Shown: piece after piece, positions 51,540 through 60,249 of the stretch | Layout: every line of letters starts with the position of its first letter | Position numbering within the stretch: position 1 is the first letter of the stretch | Assembly (NCBI RefSeq): GCF_900177705.1 | Contig: NZ_FXBA01000004.1 | Location: 186,001-250,000 of the forward strand | Length of the DNA stretch: 64,000 nucleotides | Source: Fibrobacter sp. UWB15 | GTDB taxonomy: Bacteria; Fibrobacterota; Fibrobacteria; Fibrobacterales; Fibrobacteraceae | Reading direction: 5' to 3' | The notes under the pieces: generated by a model | Told to the model about the DNA's origin: nothing | What the model saw: the letters and a program-made list of their open reading frames with translations, nothing else | The model's database searches: none | Program-made: the position numbers and the translations under genes

Positions 51540-52988
51540 CTAGTTGCCCTGAGCCTGCTTACGTGCGGCTTCACGCATACGTTTGCGGGCACGGGACCCA
51601 GGACGGTTACGGCCGATGGTGCGGCGCCCCAACTGATCCTGCGGATTCGCTTGTTGAACGCCTTCGCTCTTTGGAGCGGGGCGTTTTTCGTTTTGCGGTT
51701 TATTCTGCGGGCGGTTTTGCTGCGGGCGCTCCTTTTTGTTACCGGGCTTAGCCTGATTCTGTTTGCCGCGGCTGTTGTCACGACGCGGGAATCCGCGACC
51801 GCGGGCATTGCGCATTTCGCTTTCGGGAGTTTCCTTCTGCGGCGGCGGAAGCTTTTCGAAAATCGCCTTGTCGCCTTCGGGAATGCTGATGCGGGTAAGC
51901 TTTTCGATGGCGCGTAAATCTTGCTCTTCGTCAGGAGCGCAGAACGAAATGGCGATGCCGTCTTTACCTGCGCGGGCGGTACGGCCGATGCGATGCACGA
52001 ATGTTTCGGGAACGTCGGGCAAGTCGTAATTGAATACGTGCGACACGTCGTCCACATCGATTCCGCGGGCAGCAATGTCGGTTGCGACCAACACGCGAAT
52101 CTGTTCGCACTTGAAGTTTCCTAAAGCCTGTTGCCTGCGGTTCTGGCTCTTGTTGCCGTGAATGGCAGCACACTTGATGCCCGCCTTTTCGAGCACGCGC
52201 GTGATTTTGTCGGCGCCGTGCTTGGTGCGGCTAAAGACCAGCACCTTTTTCATTTCGGGGTGAGCGAGCAGCAGTTCCTTGAGGAGCGCGCCCTTGCGGC
52301 GTTTGTCGATGCGGTAGAGTTCCTGGCGAATGCGTTCAATCGGAGTGCTCTGCGGCGCCACCTCCACCCTCACTGGGTTCGGGCGCAGAATGGTTGCGGC
52401 AAGCTTCGTAATGTCTTCGGGCATGGTCGCACTGAAGAACAGATTCTGACGGTTCTGCGGCAACAGCGCCACCACCTTGCGGATGTCGTGAATGAATCCC
52501 ATGTCGAGCATGCGGTCCGCTTCGTCGAGCACGAAGAATTCCAATGCCTTCAGGGATACCGCCTTCTGGTTGATTAAATCGAGCAGGCGGCCCGGAGTCG
52601 CGACCAGAACATCAACGCCGCGAATCAAGTTACGTTTTTGACTCACGTCGCTCACGCCGCCGAAAATGCAGGCGGTCGAAATCGCCGTGAACTGGGCGTA
52701 CTGCTTGAAGCATTCTTCTACCTGAATGGCAAGTTCGCGCGTGGGCAAAAGAATCAGCGCGCGACAAGTCTTGGGTGCACGGAATTTGCCGGAATCCAGC
52801 AACAACTGCAGAATCGGGAGCGCAAAAGCCGCCGTCTTCCCCGTACCCGTCTGGGCGATTCCCAACAGGTCCTTACCCTCCAAAAGACTCGGAATGGACT
52901 TTTCCTGAATCGGAGTGGGTTGTTCGTAGCCGACAGCGCGCACGGCTCGCTGCAAGGGATTTGCCAGGGGAAGTTCGGAAAAAAGCAT
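51540..52988 (-). CDS. rhlE: DEAD-box RNA helicase, RhlE type
   Basis: 482 residues. All DEAD-box motifs are present: Q motif YEQPTPIQEKSIP, motif I AQTGTGKT, Ia PTRELA, II VLDEADRMLDMGF, III SATMP, IV VLVFSRTKHG, V ATDIAARGID, VI HRIGRTARAG. The last 100 residues are a basic, Gln/Asn/Pro/Arg-rich tail that would bind RNA non-specifically. Such helicases act in ribosome assembly, RNA decay and cold adaptation. A TACATTTG box ends 8 nt before the ATG and no Shine-Dalgarno sequence is seen. Confidence 0.93.
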   Translation of the reverse strand: MLFSELPLANPLQRAVRAVGYEQPTPIQEKSIPSLLEGKDLLGIAQTGTGKTAAFALPILQLLLDSGKFRAPKTCRALILLPTRELAIQVEECFKQYAQFTAISTACIFGGVSDVSQKRNLIRGVDVLVATPGRLLDLINQKAVSLKALEFFVLDEADRMLDMGFIHDIRKVVALLPQNRQNLFFSATMPEDITKLAATILRPNPVRVEVAPQSTPIERIRQELYRIDKRRKGALLKELLLAHPEMKKVLVFSRTKHGADKITRVLEKAGIKCAAIHGNKSQNRRQQALGNFKCEQIRVLVATDIAARGIDVDDVSHVFNYDLPDVPETFVHRIGRTARAGKDGIAISFCAPDEEQDLRAIEKLTRISIPEGDKAIFEKLPPPQKETPESEMRNARGRGFPRRDNSRGKQNQAKPGNKKERPQQNRPQNKPQNEKRPAPKSEGVQQANPQDQLGRRTIGRNRPGSRARKRMREAARKQAQGN

Positions 52989-52996
52989 ATTAATGC

Positions 52997-53004
52997 CAAA
53001 TGTA
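52997..53004 (-). promoter_or_regulatory. TACATTTG -10 box of rhlE
   Basis: Minus strand TACATTTG, 8 nt before the rhlE start; it lies right next to the terminator of the upstream CE4 gene. Confidence 0.5.
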
Positions 53005-53005
53005 G

Positions 53006-53041
53006 AAAAAGGGAATCCCTTTTTATCAGGATTCCCTTTTT
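53006..53041 (-). terminator. Terminator of the CE4 deacetylase gene
   Basis: Stem AAAAAGGGAATCC / GGATTCCCTTTTT (13 bp) with a 10-nt loop, flanked by A/T runs on both sides. Confidence 0.9.
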
Positions 53042-53066
53042 TCGAGAGAGGTTTTGTTAAAACGGA

Positions 53067-54476
53067 TTAAAGCTTGACCTTAAAGGACTTGCTGCCCACC
53101 TTGACAATGTACACGCCCTTGGCGCCCGTGTAAACCTTCTGCACGGCACCGAGACCGCGAGTGGTACGCACCTGGTGACCGAGGCTGTTGAACACGGTAA
53201 TGCTCATGCCCTGAGCGCCGCCGACCACGATGTAGTTGTCAGAGGATCTGTAGACAGAGAGGCCGAAGTCGTTCTGAAGTTCGGCAGCAATAGCCATGCC
53301 ATGGCAAGAAGGATCGAACGGATTAGCGTTGCAATCCACTTCGCCCTTGCTGGAAGAGGACTTCGGGCCCCACGGATTGGAGGCAGAAGAAGAGCTCTTG
53401 GCTTCGCTAGAAGAAGACTTCGGCGGTTCAACGCTGCTGGAGGATTCCGGAGAGGGACCTGCACCTTCGCCAGCGATCACGATATCACCTGCGTTCGGCA
53501 CGGCGTCGAAGTACACATAGCCGCCGTCAATCTTAGATTCAAGCTTGGCGCCTGCCTGCGTGACTTCGGCCTTGGAAAGGCTAGTCTTCACCTTCAAGGA
53601 AAGCGGATAATCGTACTTGGAAATGTTGTCTGCAATGTTGTGAGTCAACTTAACGGTAGTGGTGCTGCCGCTATTAGAAACTTCAGCCTTCGATGCCTTG
53701 CGTTCCTTGATGTACATGGCAACGTGACCCATCGGGGCAACCCAAATGTCCTTGTCGTTCTGCTGGGCATACTGGAGGGAGCCTTCCATAGCGCTAGCAT
53801 CGGTCGGAGAATAGTCAGCAAAGCCATTGGTCTTGCCCTGGAAACCATGCGTGAGGAATGCAACCCAGCCGCCCTGATTAACGGCCTTCTGCATATTGCC
53901 CTTGAAATCGCTAGTTCCCTGATTACCTGTCATGAGCGCAGAGGCTGCAGCCCAGTTGTTCGGACCATCCTTGCCCATAATATCGGAGCCGCCCTTCCAG
54001 CTTCCGTTACAAATTCTTCCCACAACGTAATTCTGCAGAACCTGGGAGTCACCCGGACTATCGCAGTTCGGGTATGCCAGCGTAATACAGCCATACTTCT
54101 GCTGAATCTTTTGGTTGATGGTTCCCTTAGACGAACCAATTTCGTTACCGGCCATCGTTCCACTGGGGTGGCTGTCGCTATGGCTTGCGATTTCGTGACC
54201 GGCAGCGGACAATTTCTGAACACCACTCCAGTTGAGCATTCCATTGTTGCCACCGCCATTGGCCCAATTAGTGACGATATTGAAAGTCGCCTTATAACCG
54301 TACTTTTCGAACATGGGAAGAGCGACATCGACATCGCTTTGCGGGCCATCGTCAAAAGTGAAGGAAACCGCTGCCTTGCGGAAACCCGACCAGGTTGCAA
54401 TTTCAGCATCCTGAGCAAAAACCATGGAAGAACCCATGGCAATCAGCGCAGCAATAGAAATCTTTTTGTAATTCAT
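53067..54476 (-). CDS. Secreted CE4-type polysaccharide deacetylase with sorting domain
   Basis: 469 residues. Signal peptide 1-21 (ending MVFA). NodB-homology domain about 30-250: VSFTFDDGPQSDVD (catalytic and metal Asp pair), HEIASHSDSHPSG (metal His pair), and a GWVAFLTHGFQG strand with a further His. Next are a beta-rich domain (about 265-345), a poly-Ser linker (SSSSVEPPKSSSSEAKSSSS), a Cys-containing spacer (DCNANPFDPSCHG) and a type IX-like C-terminal domain ending GVYIVKVGSKSFKVKL. CE4 enzymes remove N- or O-acetyl groups; in a fibre degrader acetyl-xylan is the likely substrate, but chitin- or peptidoglycan-type substrates cannot be excluded. AAGGG precedes the ATG. Confidence 0.88.
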   Translation of the reverse strand: MNYKKISIAALIAMGSSMVFAQDAEIATWSGFRKAAVSFTFDDGPQSDVDVALPMFEKYGYKATFNIVTNWANGGGNNGMLNWSGVQKLSAAGHEIASHSDSHPSGTMAGNEIGSSKGTINQKIQQKYGCITLAYPNCDSPGDSQVLQNYVVGRICNGSWKGGSDIMGKDGPNNWAAASALMTGNQGTSDFKGNMQKAVNQGGWVAFLTHGFQGKTNGFADYSPTDASAMEGSLQYAQQNDKDIWVAPMGHVAMYIKERKASKAEVSNSGSTTTVKLTHNIADNISKYDYPLSLKVKTSLSKAEVTQAGAKLESKIDGGYVYFDAVPNAGDIVIAGEGAGPSPESSSSVEPPKSSSSEAKSSSSASNPWGPKSSSSKGEVDCNANPFDPSCHGMAIAAELQNDFGLSVYRSSDNYIVVGGAQGMSITVFNSLGHQVRTTRGLGAVQKVYTGAKGVYIVKVGSKSFKVKL

Positions 54477-54570
54477 ACACTCACACCCTTTTTAGTGATT
54501 GATTTAATGTTCTACCCCGTTATAATATATATATGGGCTAAAACAATCGCAATAATAGGGCGACAGTATC

Positions 54571-54613
54571 CGTTGTTAGCAAAAACAACGAATGTAAACG
54601 TTCGGAAACGTTT
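54571..54613. repeat. Two adjacent hairpins after cdsA
   Basis: CGTTGTT/AACAACG (54571-54590) and AAACGT/ACGTTT (54596-54613) lie 3 to 46 bases past the cdsA stop. They may end or protect the frr-uppS-cdsA transcript, though the T run is weak. Confidence 0.45.
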
Positions 54614-54616
54614 CTG

Positions 54617-55498
54617 CTAAGCGAGTTTCTGGAAAAAATCCATCAGCAGGTAGAGAGCGGGGGCCGCGAGGTAAAAGGAATCGCAGCGGTCAAGCACACC
54701 ACCGTGGCCAACAAACAGGTTGCCGGAATCCTTGGTACCACTCCAGCGCTTAAGGGCAGACATCAAGAGATCGCCCACCTGGCCCGCAACAGTCACCAAG
54801 ACTCCAAGGCCAATAGCCTTTGCAAGGTCTATTTCCACATTGAAGCAACCGAGGGCGGCGCTGCACTTGGCCCAATAAGCCACCCAAGCAACCGTTGCTA
54901 TAGAACCGGCGACAGAACCTTCCCAAGTCTTTTTCGGGCTGATGCTCGGTGCAAACAGGTGACGACCAAAGGGACCCTTGCCCGCCGCAAACTTGCCAAA
55001 GAAATAGGCCACCGTATCGCAAAGCCATACACCCGTCATCACAAGAATAAACGGATAGCAATGTTCAAAACCCTGGCCGTTGCCCATCATGAGCACGTTC
55101 ATGCCACCCCAGAGGCCCACATAGAGCGGGGCGCCAAGCTGCATCACGAGCCACGGGAACAGGTGATCGATTTCGACCTTGGCGTAAGCCAAGCCAATAT
55201 AAATCGCAAAAATCACGAGGAAGGTCATGCCCACCACATACGGCACGGCAGGCATTCCAAAATAGCCACCCTTGGAAAGAGCCCATGCGAGCGTCAGGGC
55301 CAAGGAAGATGCAAATGAAAGGTAGCGGGTATCGGGGCCCTTATACATTTTGCAAGCCATGCCGGCCCATTCCCAGGCACCGACACCGGCCAAAAAGCAC
55401 ATCAACCCTATACGGCTGTAGTCAGAGAACCACAGCAAAAAGAATACGATAGGAATGGCGACAACCGCCGTAATTACACGCTGCGCAAGATTACTCAT
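54617..55498 (-). CDS. cdsA: Phosphatidate cytidylyltransferase CdsA
   Basis: 293 residues from the ATG at 55498, which overlaps the uppS end by 8 bp; AAAGG lies just upstream. About eight membrane helices. The CdsA signature is present near the C terminus: SPKKTWEGSVAG, GQVGDLLMSALKRWSGTKDSG and GGVLDRCDSF. It converts phosphatidic acid and CTP to CDP-diacylglycerol for phospholipid synthesis in the inner membrane. Third gene of the conserved frr-uppS-cdsA order. Confidence 0.95.
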   Translation of the reverse strand: MSNLAQRVITAVVAIPIVFFLLWFSDYSRIGLMCFLAGVGAWEWAGMACKMYKGPDTRYLSFASSLALTLAWALSKGGYFGMPAVPYVVGMTFLVIFAIYIGLAYAKVEIDHLFPWLVMQLGAPLYVGLWGGMNVLMMGNGQGFEHCYPFILVMTGVWLCDTVAYFFGKFAAGKGPFGRHLFAPSISPKKTWEGSVAGSIATVAWVAYWAKCSAALGCFNVEIDLAKAIGLGVLVTVAGQVGDLLMSALKRWSGTKDSGNLFVGHGGVLDRCDSFYLAAPALYLLMDFFQKLA

Positions 55499-56201
55499 GC
55501 AACACCTTTCCAAAACGTCTTTCTCGAGTATTGAAGAACTCGACGGCCTTCAAGAATTCTTCCTTGGTAAAGTCGGGCCACAGCGTATCGGTTACGTAGA
55601 ATTCGCTGTAAGCGGCCTGCCAAAGCAGGTAATTCGAAAGCCTGAACTCTCCCCCGGTACGAATCACGAGATCCGGATCAGGAGCCCCTTTTAAATACAA
55701 ATTCTTAGCGAAGAGCGTCTCGTCGATATCTTCGACCTTGATTGCCCCCGACGCAACTTGGGCGGCAATAGAGCGAGTTGCCTCGACAATTTCTTGCCTG
55801 CCACCGTAAGAAATGGCAAGGTTCAACTGCATGCCCGTATTGTTCGCGGTCTTGTCGATAGCAGACTGCAGGCTTGCACGCGGCTTTTCGGGCAAACGGT
55901 TCATGTTGCCAATCACCGTAAGCTTCACGTTCTTTTCCATGAGGTCGGGAATTTCCTTGACAACCATCTCGATCAAGAGGTTCATCAAGTAATCCACTTC
56001 CTTGCTGGGCCTGCCCCAGTTTTCGGAACTGAACACATACAACGTCATGTGTTCAAGTTTGAGGTTCACACCCACTTCGACGGCATCAATCGTCGCCTGG
56101 GTGCCCTTGCGGTGGCCCAGGAAACGTTCAAGACCGCGGCTACGGGCCCAACGCCCGTTGCCATCCATGATAATCGCTACATGTCTAAGCTGATTTGCCA
56201 C
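55491..56201 (-). CDS. uppS: Isoprenyl (undecaprenyl) diphosphate synthase
   Basis: 236 residues with a GTG start at 56201 (GGGG 5 nt upstream). Cis-prenyltransferase signatures: VAIIMDGNGRWARSRGL with the catalytic Asp, FSSENWGRP, and RTGGEFRLSNYLLWQAAYSEFYV near the C terminus. It makes the C55 lipid carrier for peptidoglycan and surface polysaccharides. It starts 12 bp after frr and overlaps cdsA. Confidence 0.96.
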   Translation of the reverse strand: MANQLRHVAIIMDGNGRWARSRGLERFLGHRKGTQATIDAVEVGVNLKLEHMTLYVFSSENWGRPSKEVDYLMNLLIEMVVKEIPDLMEKNVKLTVIGNMNRLPEKPRASLQSAIDKTANNTGMQLNLAISYGGRQEIVEATRSIAAQVASGAIKVEDIDETLFAKNLYLKGAPDPDLVIRTGGEFRLSNYLLWQAAYSEFYVTDTLWPDFTKEEFLKAVEFFNTRERRFGKVLHE

Positions 56202-56213
56202 GCAAACCCCGGA

Positions 56214-56747
56214 CTACACCTTGAGGATGTCTGCTTCCTTTTCAGCGAGGAGGCTGTCGATCTGGGCAATAGCCTTGTCGGTAGCCTTCTGGATTTCGTC
56301 CTGTTGCTTTTTAACTTCGTCTTCAGGCAGTTCCTTGTTCTTCTTGAGGGCGTCGTTTGCATCGCGGCGAATGTTGCGGATAGCCACGCGGCCTTCTTCG
56401 GCATGCTTACGGGCAATCTTTGCGAGTTCCTGACGGCGTTCCGTGGTAAGAATCGGGAGGCTCACTCGAATGCAGTTGCCGTCCTTCATTGGGGTAAGGC
56501 CGATGTTTGCTGCAAGGATAGCCTTTTCAATCGGGTCGACCATGGTCTTTTCCCACGGGGACACAAGCAGCATGCGCGGTTCGGGCACAGAAACCTTAGC
56601 CACCTGGGAAATCGGAGTCGGCGTACCGTAGTAGTCGATGCGCACGTCGTTCAGGATAGCGGGGCTAGCCTGACCAGCGCGGATCTTCGAAAATTCACGT
56701 TCGGTGGCCTCGATGGCCTTGCTCATTTTATCAGAATAATCTGCCAT
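56214..56747 (-). CDS. frr: Ribosome recycling factor
   Basis: 177 residues, near the usual 185. Typical features are FSKIRAGQASPAILNDVRIDYYGTPTPISQVAKVSVPEPRMLLVSPWEK, LPILTTERRQELAKIARKHAEEGRVAIRNIRRD, and a charged C-terminal helix. It splits ribosomes after termination together with EF-G. First gene of frr-uppS-cdsA. TATATTTC at 56793-56800 is a possible -10 box, leaving a 45-nt leader. Confidence 0.97.
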   Translation of the reverse strand: MADYSDKMSKAIEATEREFSKIRAGQASPAILNDVRIDYYGTPTPISQVAKVSVPEPRMLLVSPWEKTMVDPIEKAILAANIGLTPMKDGNCIRVSLPILTTERRQELAKIARKHAEEGRVAIRNIRRDANDALKKNKELPEDEVKKQQDEIQKATDKAIAQIDSLLAEKEADILKV

Positions 56748-56853
56748 AGTTTTTTGCGTGTTGAAAGGTTTTACTTACCAGTTACTAGCAGCGAAATATA
56801 GATAATTGAAATTACAGACGTAAAAAAAAGAGCATTTTTATAAGATAAAATTC

Positions 56854-56861
56854 TAAATTTG
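56854..56861 (+). promoter_or_regulatory. TAAATTTG -10 box of rimO
   Basis: TAAATTTG, then GCGTT, then the rimO ATG; no Shine-Dalgarno sequence. Leaderless start likely. Confidence 0.55.
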
Positions 56862-56866
56862 GCGTT

Positions 56867-58177
56867 ATGCCTACTAAAAAGCCCAAAGTTTTCGTCGTTC
56901 ATTTAGGATGTGCCAAGAACCAGGTCGATGCAGAAAACCTGGTCGGAGAAATGTTACACGCCGGTTTTGCAACTTGCGATACGGCCGCCAAAGCGGACTA
57001 CATCCTGGTGAACACCTGCGGTTTTATCGAAGCTGCCAAGGAAGAATCCATCAACGCGATTCTCGCACAAATTAACGGCAAGAAGCCCAAGCAGAAGCTG
57101 ATTGTGTCGGGCTGCCTTTCGGGCCGCTACGGCGACGAGCTCGTAAAGGAACTGCCCGAAGTCGATTACTGGGTGGGCACCTACAAACCGGGCGAACTTT
57201 TGAAGAAGATGGGCATTGTTGCCCCCGCCACTTGCGACGCCGAGAACCTGCCGCGCATGAACTTGGGCGGATTCAAGCACCACGCCTACCTGAAGATTGC
57301 CGAAGGCTGCAACCGCCGCTGCGCCTACTGCGCCATTCCGCTCATTCGCGGCAAGCAGGTTTCCCGCAGCATCGAAGACATTGTTGAAGAAGCCAAGGAA
57401 CTTGAAGCACAAGGCGTCCAGGAAATCACGCTTATCGCTCAAGACACGACTTACTTCGGTCGCGAAAAGGGCAAGAAGGGCGGCACGCTCGCCCAGCTTT
57501 TACGAGCCATTCTCGACAACACAAACATTCCGTGGATTCGCACGCTTTACTGGTACCCCATGTTCGTTGACGACGAACTTTTGGACCTGATGGCAAGCGA
57601 GCCGCGCTTGGTGAAGTACGTGGACATGCCGATTCAGCATGCGAGCGACAACGTGCTCAAGAACATGAAGCGCAATTACCGCAAAAAGGAACTCGTGGAC
57701 ATTCTGCACAAGATTCGCGAGCGCATTCCGGGCGTTACGCTTCGCACCACGGTACTTGTCGGGTTCCCCGGCGAAACCCACGAAGACTTTGAGGAACTGA
57801 TGGAACTGTTGGAAGACATTCAGTTCGATCACTTGGGCGGATTCGTATTCAGTCCCGAAGAAGGCACGCCCGTGATGGAAATGGACCTGCCTGCGGTCGA
57901 CGAAAGCGAAGCCCGCGCAAGGCTCGATGCCGTGAACGACCTGCAAGAAGAACTCGACGCCGAGCACGCCGAGGCGATGATCGGAAAAACGGTCCGCATT
58001 ATCATCGACCAGGTTGCCGAAGAAAGCGAATACCACTTTTACGGACGCACCGAAGGCAACTCCATGGAAAACGACGATATCGTGAAGGTGCTCGAGGGTG
58101 ATGCCGATGTCGGCGAATTCCGCGATGCACTTGTGGTGGACGCCGAACCGCACGAACTGATAGTTAAGTTGGTTTAA
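56867..58177 (+). CDS. rimO: Ribosomal protein uS12 methylthiotransferase RimO
   Basis: 436 residues. N-terminal UPF0004 domain with cluster cysteines in HLGCAKNQVDAE, LVNTCGFIEAAKEES and VSGCLSGRY; radical SAM domain with C-x3-C-x2-C in EGCNRRCAYCAIPLIRGKQVSR; C-terminal TRAM domain (GKTVRIIIDQ...YHFYGRTEG). It adds a methylthio group to an Asp of ribosomal protein S12. The short IxGKQxSR-type stretch and length separate it from MiaB. Confidence 0.95.
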   Translation: MPTKKPKVFVVHLGCAKNQVDAENLVGEMLHAGFATCDTAAKADYILVNTCGFIEAAKEESINAILAQINGKKPKQKLIVSGCLSGRYGDELVKELPEVDYWVGTYKPGELLKKMGIVAPATCDAENLPRMNLGGFKHHAYLKIAEGCNRRCAYCAIPLIRGKQVSRSIEDIVEEAKELEAQGVQEITLIAQDTTYFGREKGKKGGTLAQLLRAILDNTNIPWIRTLYWYPMFVDDELLDLMASEPRLVKYVDMPIQHASDNVLKNMKRNYRKKELVDILHKIRERIPGVTLRTTVLVGFPGETHEDFEELMELLEDIQFDHLGGFVFSPEEGTPVMEMDLPAVDESEARARLDAVNDLQEELDAEHAEAMIGKTVRIIIDQVAEESEYHFYGRTEGNSMENDDIVKVLEGDADVGEFRDALVVDAEPHELIVKLV

Positions 58178-58198
58178 TTTACTATCTTTGATTCGCTC

Positions 58199-58272
58199 GC
58201 CCTTGTAGCTCAGTTGGATAGAGTGTCAGCCTCCGAAGTTGAAGGTCATGCGTTCGAATCGCATCAAGGGTA
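58199..58272 (+). tRNA. tRNA-Arg (anticodon CCG)
   Basis: All four arms fold: acceptor GCCCTTG/CAAGGGT (one G-T at the end), D arm GCTC/GAGT, anticodon arm TCAGC/GTTGA with loop CTCCGAA and anticodon CCG, T arm ATGCG-TTCGAAT-CGCAT. Base 73 is A. The 3' CCA is not encoded. It reads CGG codons and is followed at once by a terminator. Confidence 0.95.
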
Positions 58273-58274
58273 TA

Positions 58275-58305
58275 AAAAAAGGCCCCTCATTGAGGAGCCT
58301 TTTTT
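58275..58305. terminator. Terminator of tRNA-Arg, also usable by the convergent gene
   Basis: AAAAAAGGCcCCTCA / TGAGGaGCCTTTTTT stem with A and T runs, 3 bases after the tRNA and 18 bases from the end of the convergent 58323-59336 gene. Confidence 0.88.
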
Positions 58306-58322
58306 CAATGCCAATGTAAGTC

Positions 58323-59336
58323 TTAGCGACCGGCAACGCCAGAGCGGGCTCTAGCCTTTTCACGTTCGCGACGACGCTTTTCGGTGTCATCCGGGAAGAG
58401 TTCCGGGAGAGCGTAACCAACGGCGATACCGAACACGATACCCGTCTTGCTCATACCCTTCGGATCCACCACACGGGAACCCCATTCGCCATCATCCCAA
58501 ATGTACTGGGTATTACCTTCCAAGTCGGTCATCGGAGTTTCTAGCTTACGGAAGCTCGGGTTATCGGTTTCTGCGTCACCCGTTCCGTCATCCTTATTGT
58601 ACCTGGCCGGAGTCTTGGCAAGTTTCGGAGCATAGTACATACCGATAGAGAACTGCAAGTAGTACCATTCATTGGTCAAGTAGGTAATGAGAGCATCAAA
58701 CTGGAAGCCGTCCACCTTGATCAAAGCACGAACCTTGCTTTCATCGGGAATGATATCGTGGTCAAAGTAGACCGTACCGTAAGAAACAGACAAGCCCAAA
58801 TGGAGCGGGTTCTTGGGGAACAGGTAGTAGTTCAAGCCGACCTTGTAACCCGTACCGCCTTCAAGTTCCCATTCGTCGAAGTCGTTGTCGGTACCCTTGG
58901 GCAAGAATCCGAAAGAACCGTACAGAGACAAATGGAACGGCAATATGTATTCAACACCGGCACCGATGCCCATACCCATACCGGTTTCACCCATAATCGG
59001 GTAACGGGAACCCATACCGATCTGGAAAATCAGACGGTTACGGAGCCAGTCGCGGCGACGTTCGGAGTTCGCGTATTCATCGAGACGCTGCTCTTCTTCA
59101 AACTTCTTGCGTTCGGCCATTTCACGGCGCTGGGCAGAGTTAATACCGACGTCATAGACTTCTTCCTCTTCTTCGTCATCGCCGGTAGCCATGGAAGCAC
59201 GCGGAGCAGCTTCACCATCATCTTCTTGAGCAGAGGCAGGGGCGGAAATGAAGCCTTCGTCGTCCTCGTCAAAGTCGTCTTGAGCCCAGGACATGAAGGC
59301 GGTTAAGCATAAAGACAAAAGTACTTTCTTAAACAT
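58323..59336 (-). CDS. Outer-membrane-like protein with acidic N-terminal region
   Basis: 337 residues. Signal peptide MFKKVLLSLCLTAFMSWAQ, then a strongly acidic stretch (DDFDEDDEG...GDDEEEEEVYD), a basic coiled region (RREMAERKKFEEEQRLDEYANSERRRDW) and a barrel-like region (GMGSRYPIMGETGMGMGIGAGVEYILPFHLSLYGSFGFLPKG...HLGLSVSYGTVYFDHD...FGIAVGYALPELFP). No family recognised. Its TATATTCG box is at 59368-59375. Confidence 0.75.
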   Translation of the reverse strand: MFKKVLLSLCLTAFMSWAQDDFDEDDEGFISAPASAQEDDGEAAPRASMATGDDEEEEEVYDVGINSAQRREMAERKKFEEEQRLDEYANSERRRDWLRNRLIFQIGMGSRYPIMGETGMGMGIGAGVEYILPFHLSLYGSFGFLPKGTDNDFDEWELEGGTGYKVGLNYYLFPKNPLHLGLSVSYGTVYFDHDIIPDESKVRALIKVDGFQFDALITYLTNEWYYLQFSIGMYYAPKLAKTPARYNKDDGTGDAETDNPSFRKLETPMTDLEGNTQYIWDDGEWGSRVVDPKGMSKTGIVFGIAVGYALPELFPDDTEKRRREREKARARSGVAGR

Positions 59337-59367
59337 GAAAAAGCCTCAGATTATATAATCGCATTTG

Positions 59368-59375
59368 CGAATATA
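59368..59375 (-). promoter_or_regulatory. TATATTCG -10-like box
   Basis: Minus strand TATATTCG, 31 bp upstream of the 59336 start; same form as at 14329 and in the Fic promoter. Confidence 0.4.
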
Positions 59376-59451
59376 ACTTTTAAGCGCGCAAATCGCACGC
59401 AACTTAATGTAAAAAAAGCAAAAAACACGCTTTTTGAAGGGTATTTTGGCA

Positions 59452-60237
59452 TTATTTGGCCTCAAGCAATTTCGCCTTGATAGAGCCAAGCGCGATTTCG
59501 CATTCCATGAGGACAGGAATACGACGGTCGTCATCGGTCAACCAGATGAAAATGCGGCCTTTGGACACAAAAATTCCGTCACCATCCAGTACAGGTTCTA
59601 CTTTGATGCAAGGGACTTCCCCAAGAACGCTATTGATGGTTTCGCGACCATGTACAATGACCTTAAGCTCATAGCGTTTTTTACCACTCACCGCCGAAAA
59701 ACGGGAAACCTCGCCCACCTTGAGCGGGAGTGTACGCACCAGGTAGAACGCCGACATGATACTGTGTTCTTCGCCCTGAATAGCAACCGCCGTATCGGCA
59801 GAGCGCTTTACCTTGCGAGTTTTCATGTCGGTAAAGACGGTATCCGAGAGCCAGGCCTTTTCGCCCTTGCGGTCAAAACGAATTACGGAGGTGTTGTGGA
59901 ACGTACCCTCGTGCAGGCGCTTGCGGAACACTTCGGTCATGAGGCCCTTGTTGCGTACGCGGGTGTACACCGTATCGTTGACCGGGTAGATTCGATTGAT
60001 GGTCTTGTTGCCCGTCGCATACGTCAAGAATTCCGTCTTGCCATCCAAAGTCGGACGAACTTCGAGCGTCGCAGAACCAGCCGTAATGAACCCCCAACCA
60101 AGGCTGAAGGTCAGCTTTTCGCCCTTCATCCACGGGGCGTTGACCTCAGGAAGGTCGGGTTCACCGGCACAGGCAAAAGACAGCGCAAAGAGCAGCGCCG
60201 CGGTTAGACGAGGGAAGCGTAAGGAACGAAAAAGCAT
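59452..60237 (-). CDS. DUF3108-like envelope protein
   Basis: 261 residues with a signal peptide (ending LSFACA; a lipoprotein signal with Cys 23 is possible). The pattern GEKLTFSLGWGFITAGSATLEV near the start, then GNKTINRIYPVNDTVYTRV, FRKRLHEG, and late GRIFIWLTDDDRRIPVLMECEIALGSIKAKL is that of DUF3108 proteins, periplasmic beta-rich proteins of unknown function. Its start codon lies 12 bases from a heptanucleotide array, and no clear ribosome site is seen. Confidence 0.8.
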   Translation of the reverse strand: MLFRSLRFPRLTAALLFALSFACAGEPDLPEVNAPWMKGEKLTFSLGWGFITAGSATLEVRPTLDGKTEFLTYATGNKTINRIYPVNDTVYTRVRNKGLMTEVFRKRLHEGTFHNTSVIRFDRKGEKAWLSDTVFTDMKTRKVKRSADTAVAIQGEEHSIMSAFYLVRTLPLKVGEVSRFSAVSGKKRYELKVIVHGRETINSVLGEVPCIKVEPVLDGDGIFVSKGRIFIWLTDDDRRIPVLMECEIALGSIKAKLLEAK

Positions 60238-60249
60238 AAAAGATTAGGT

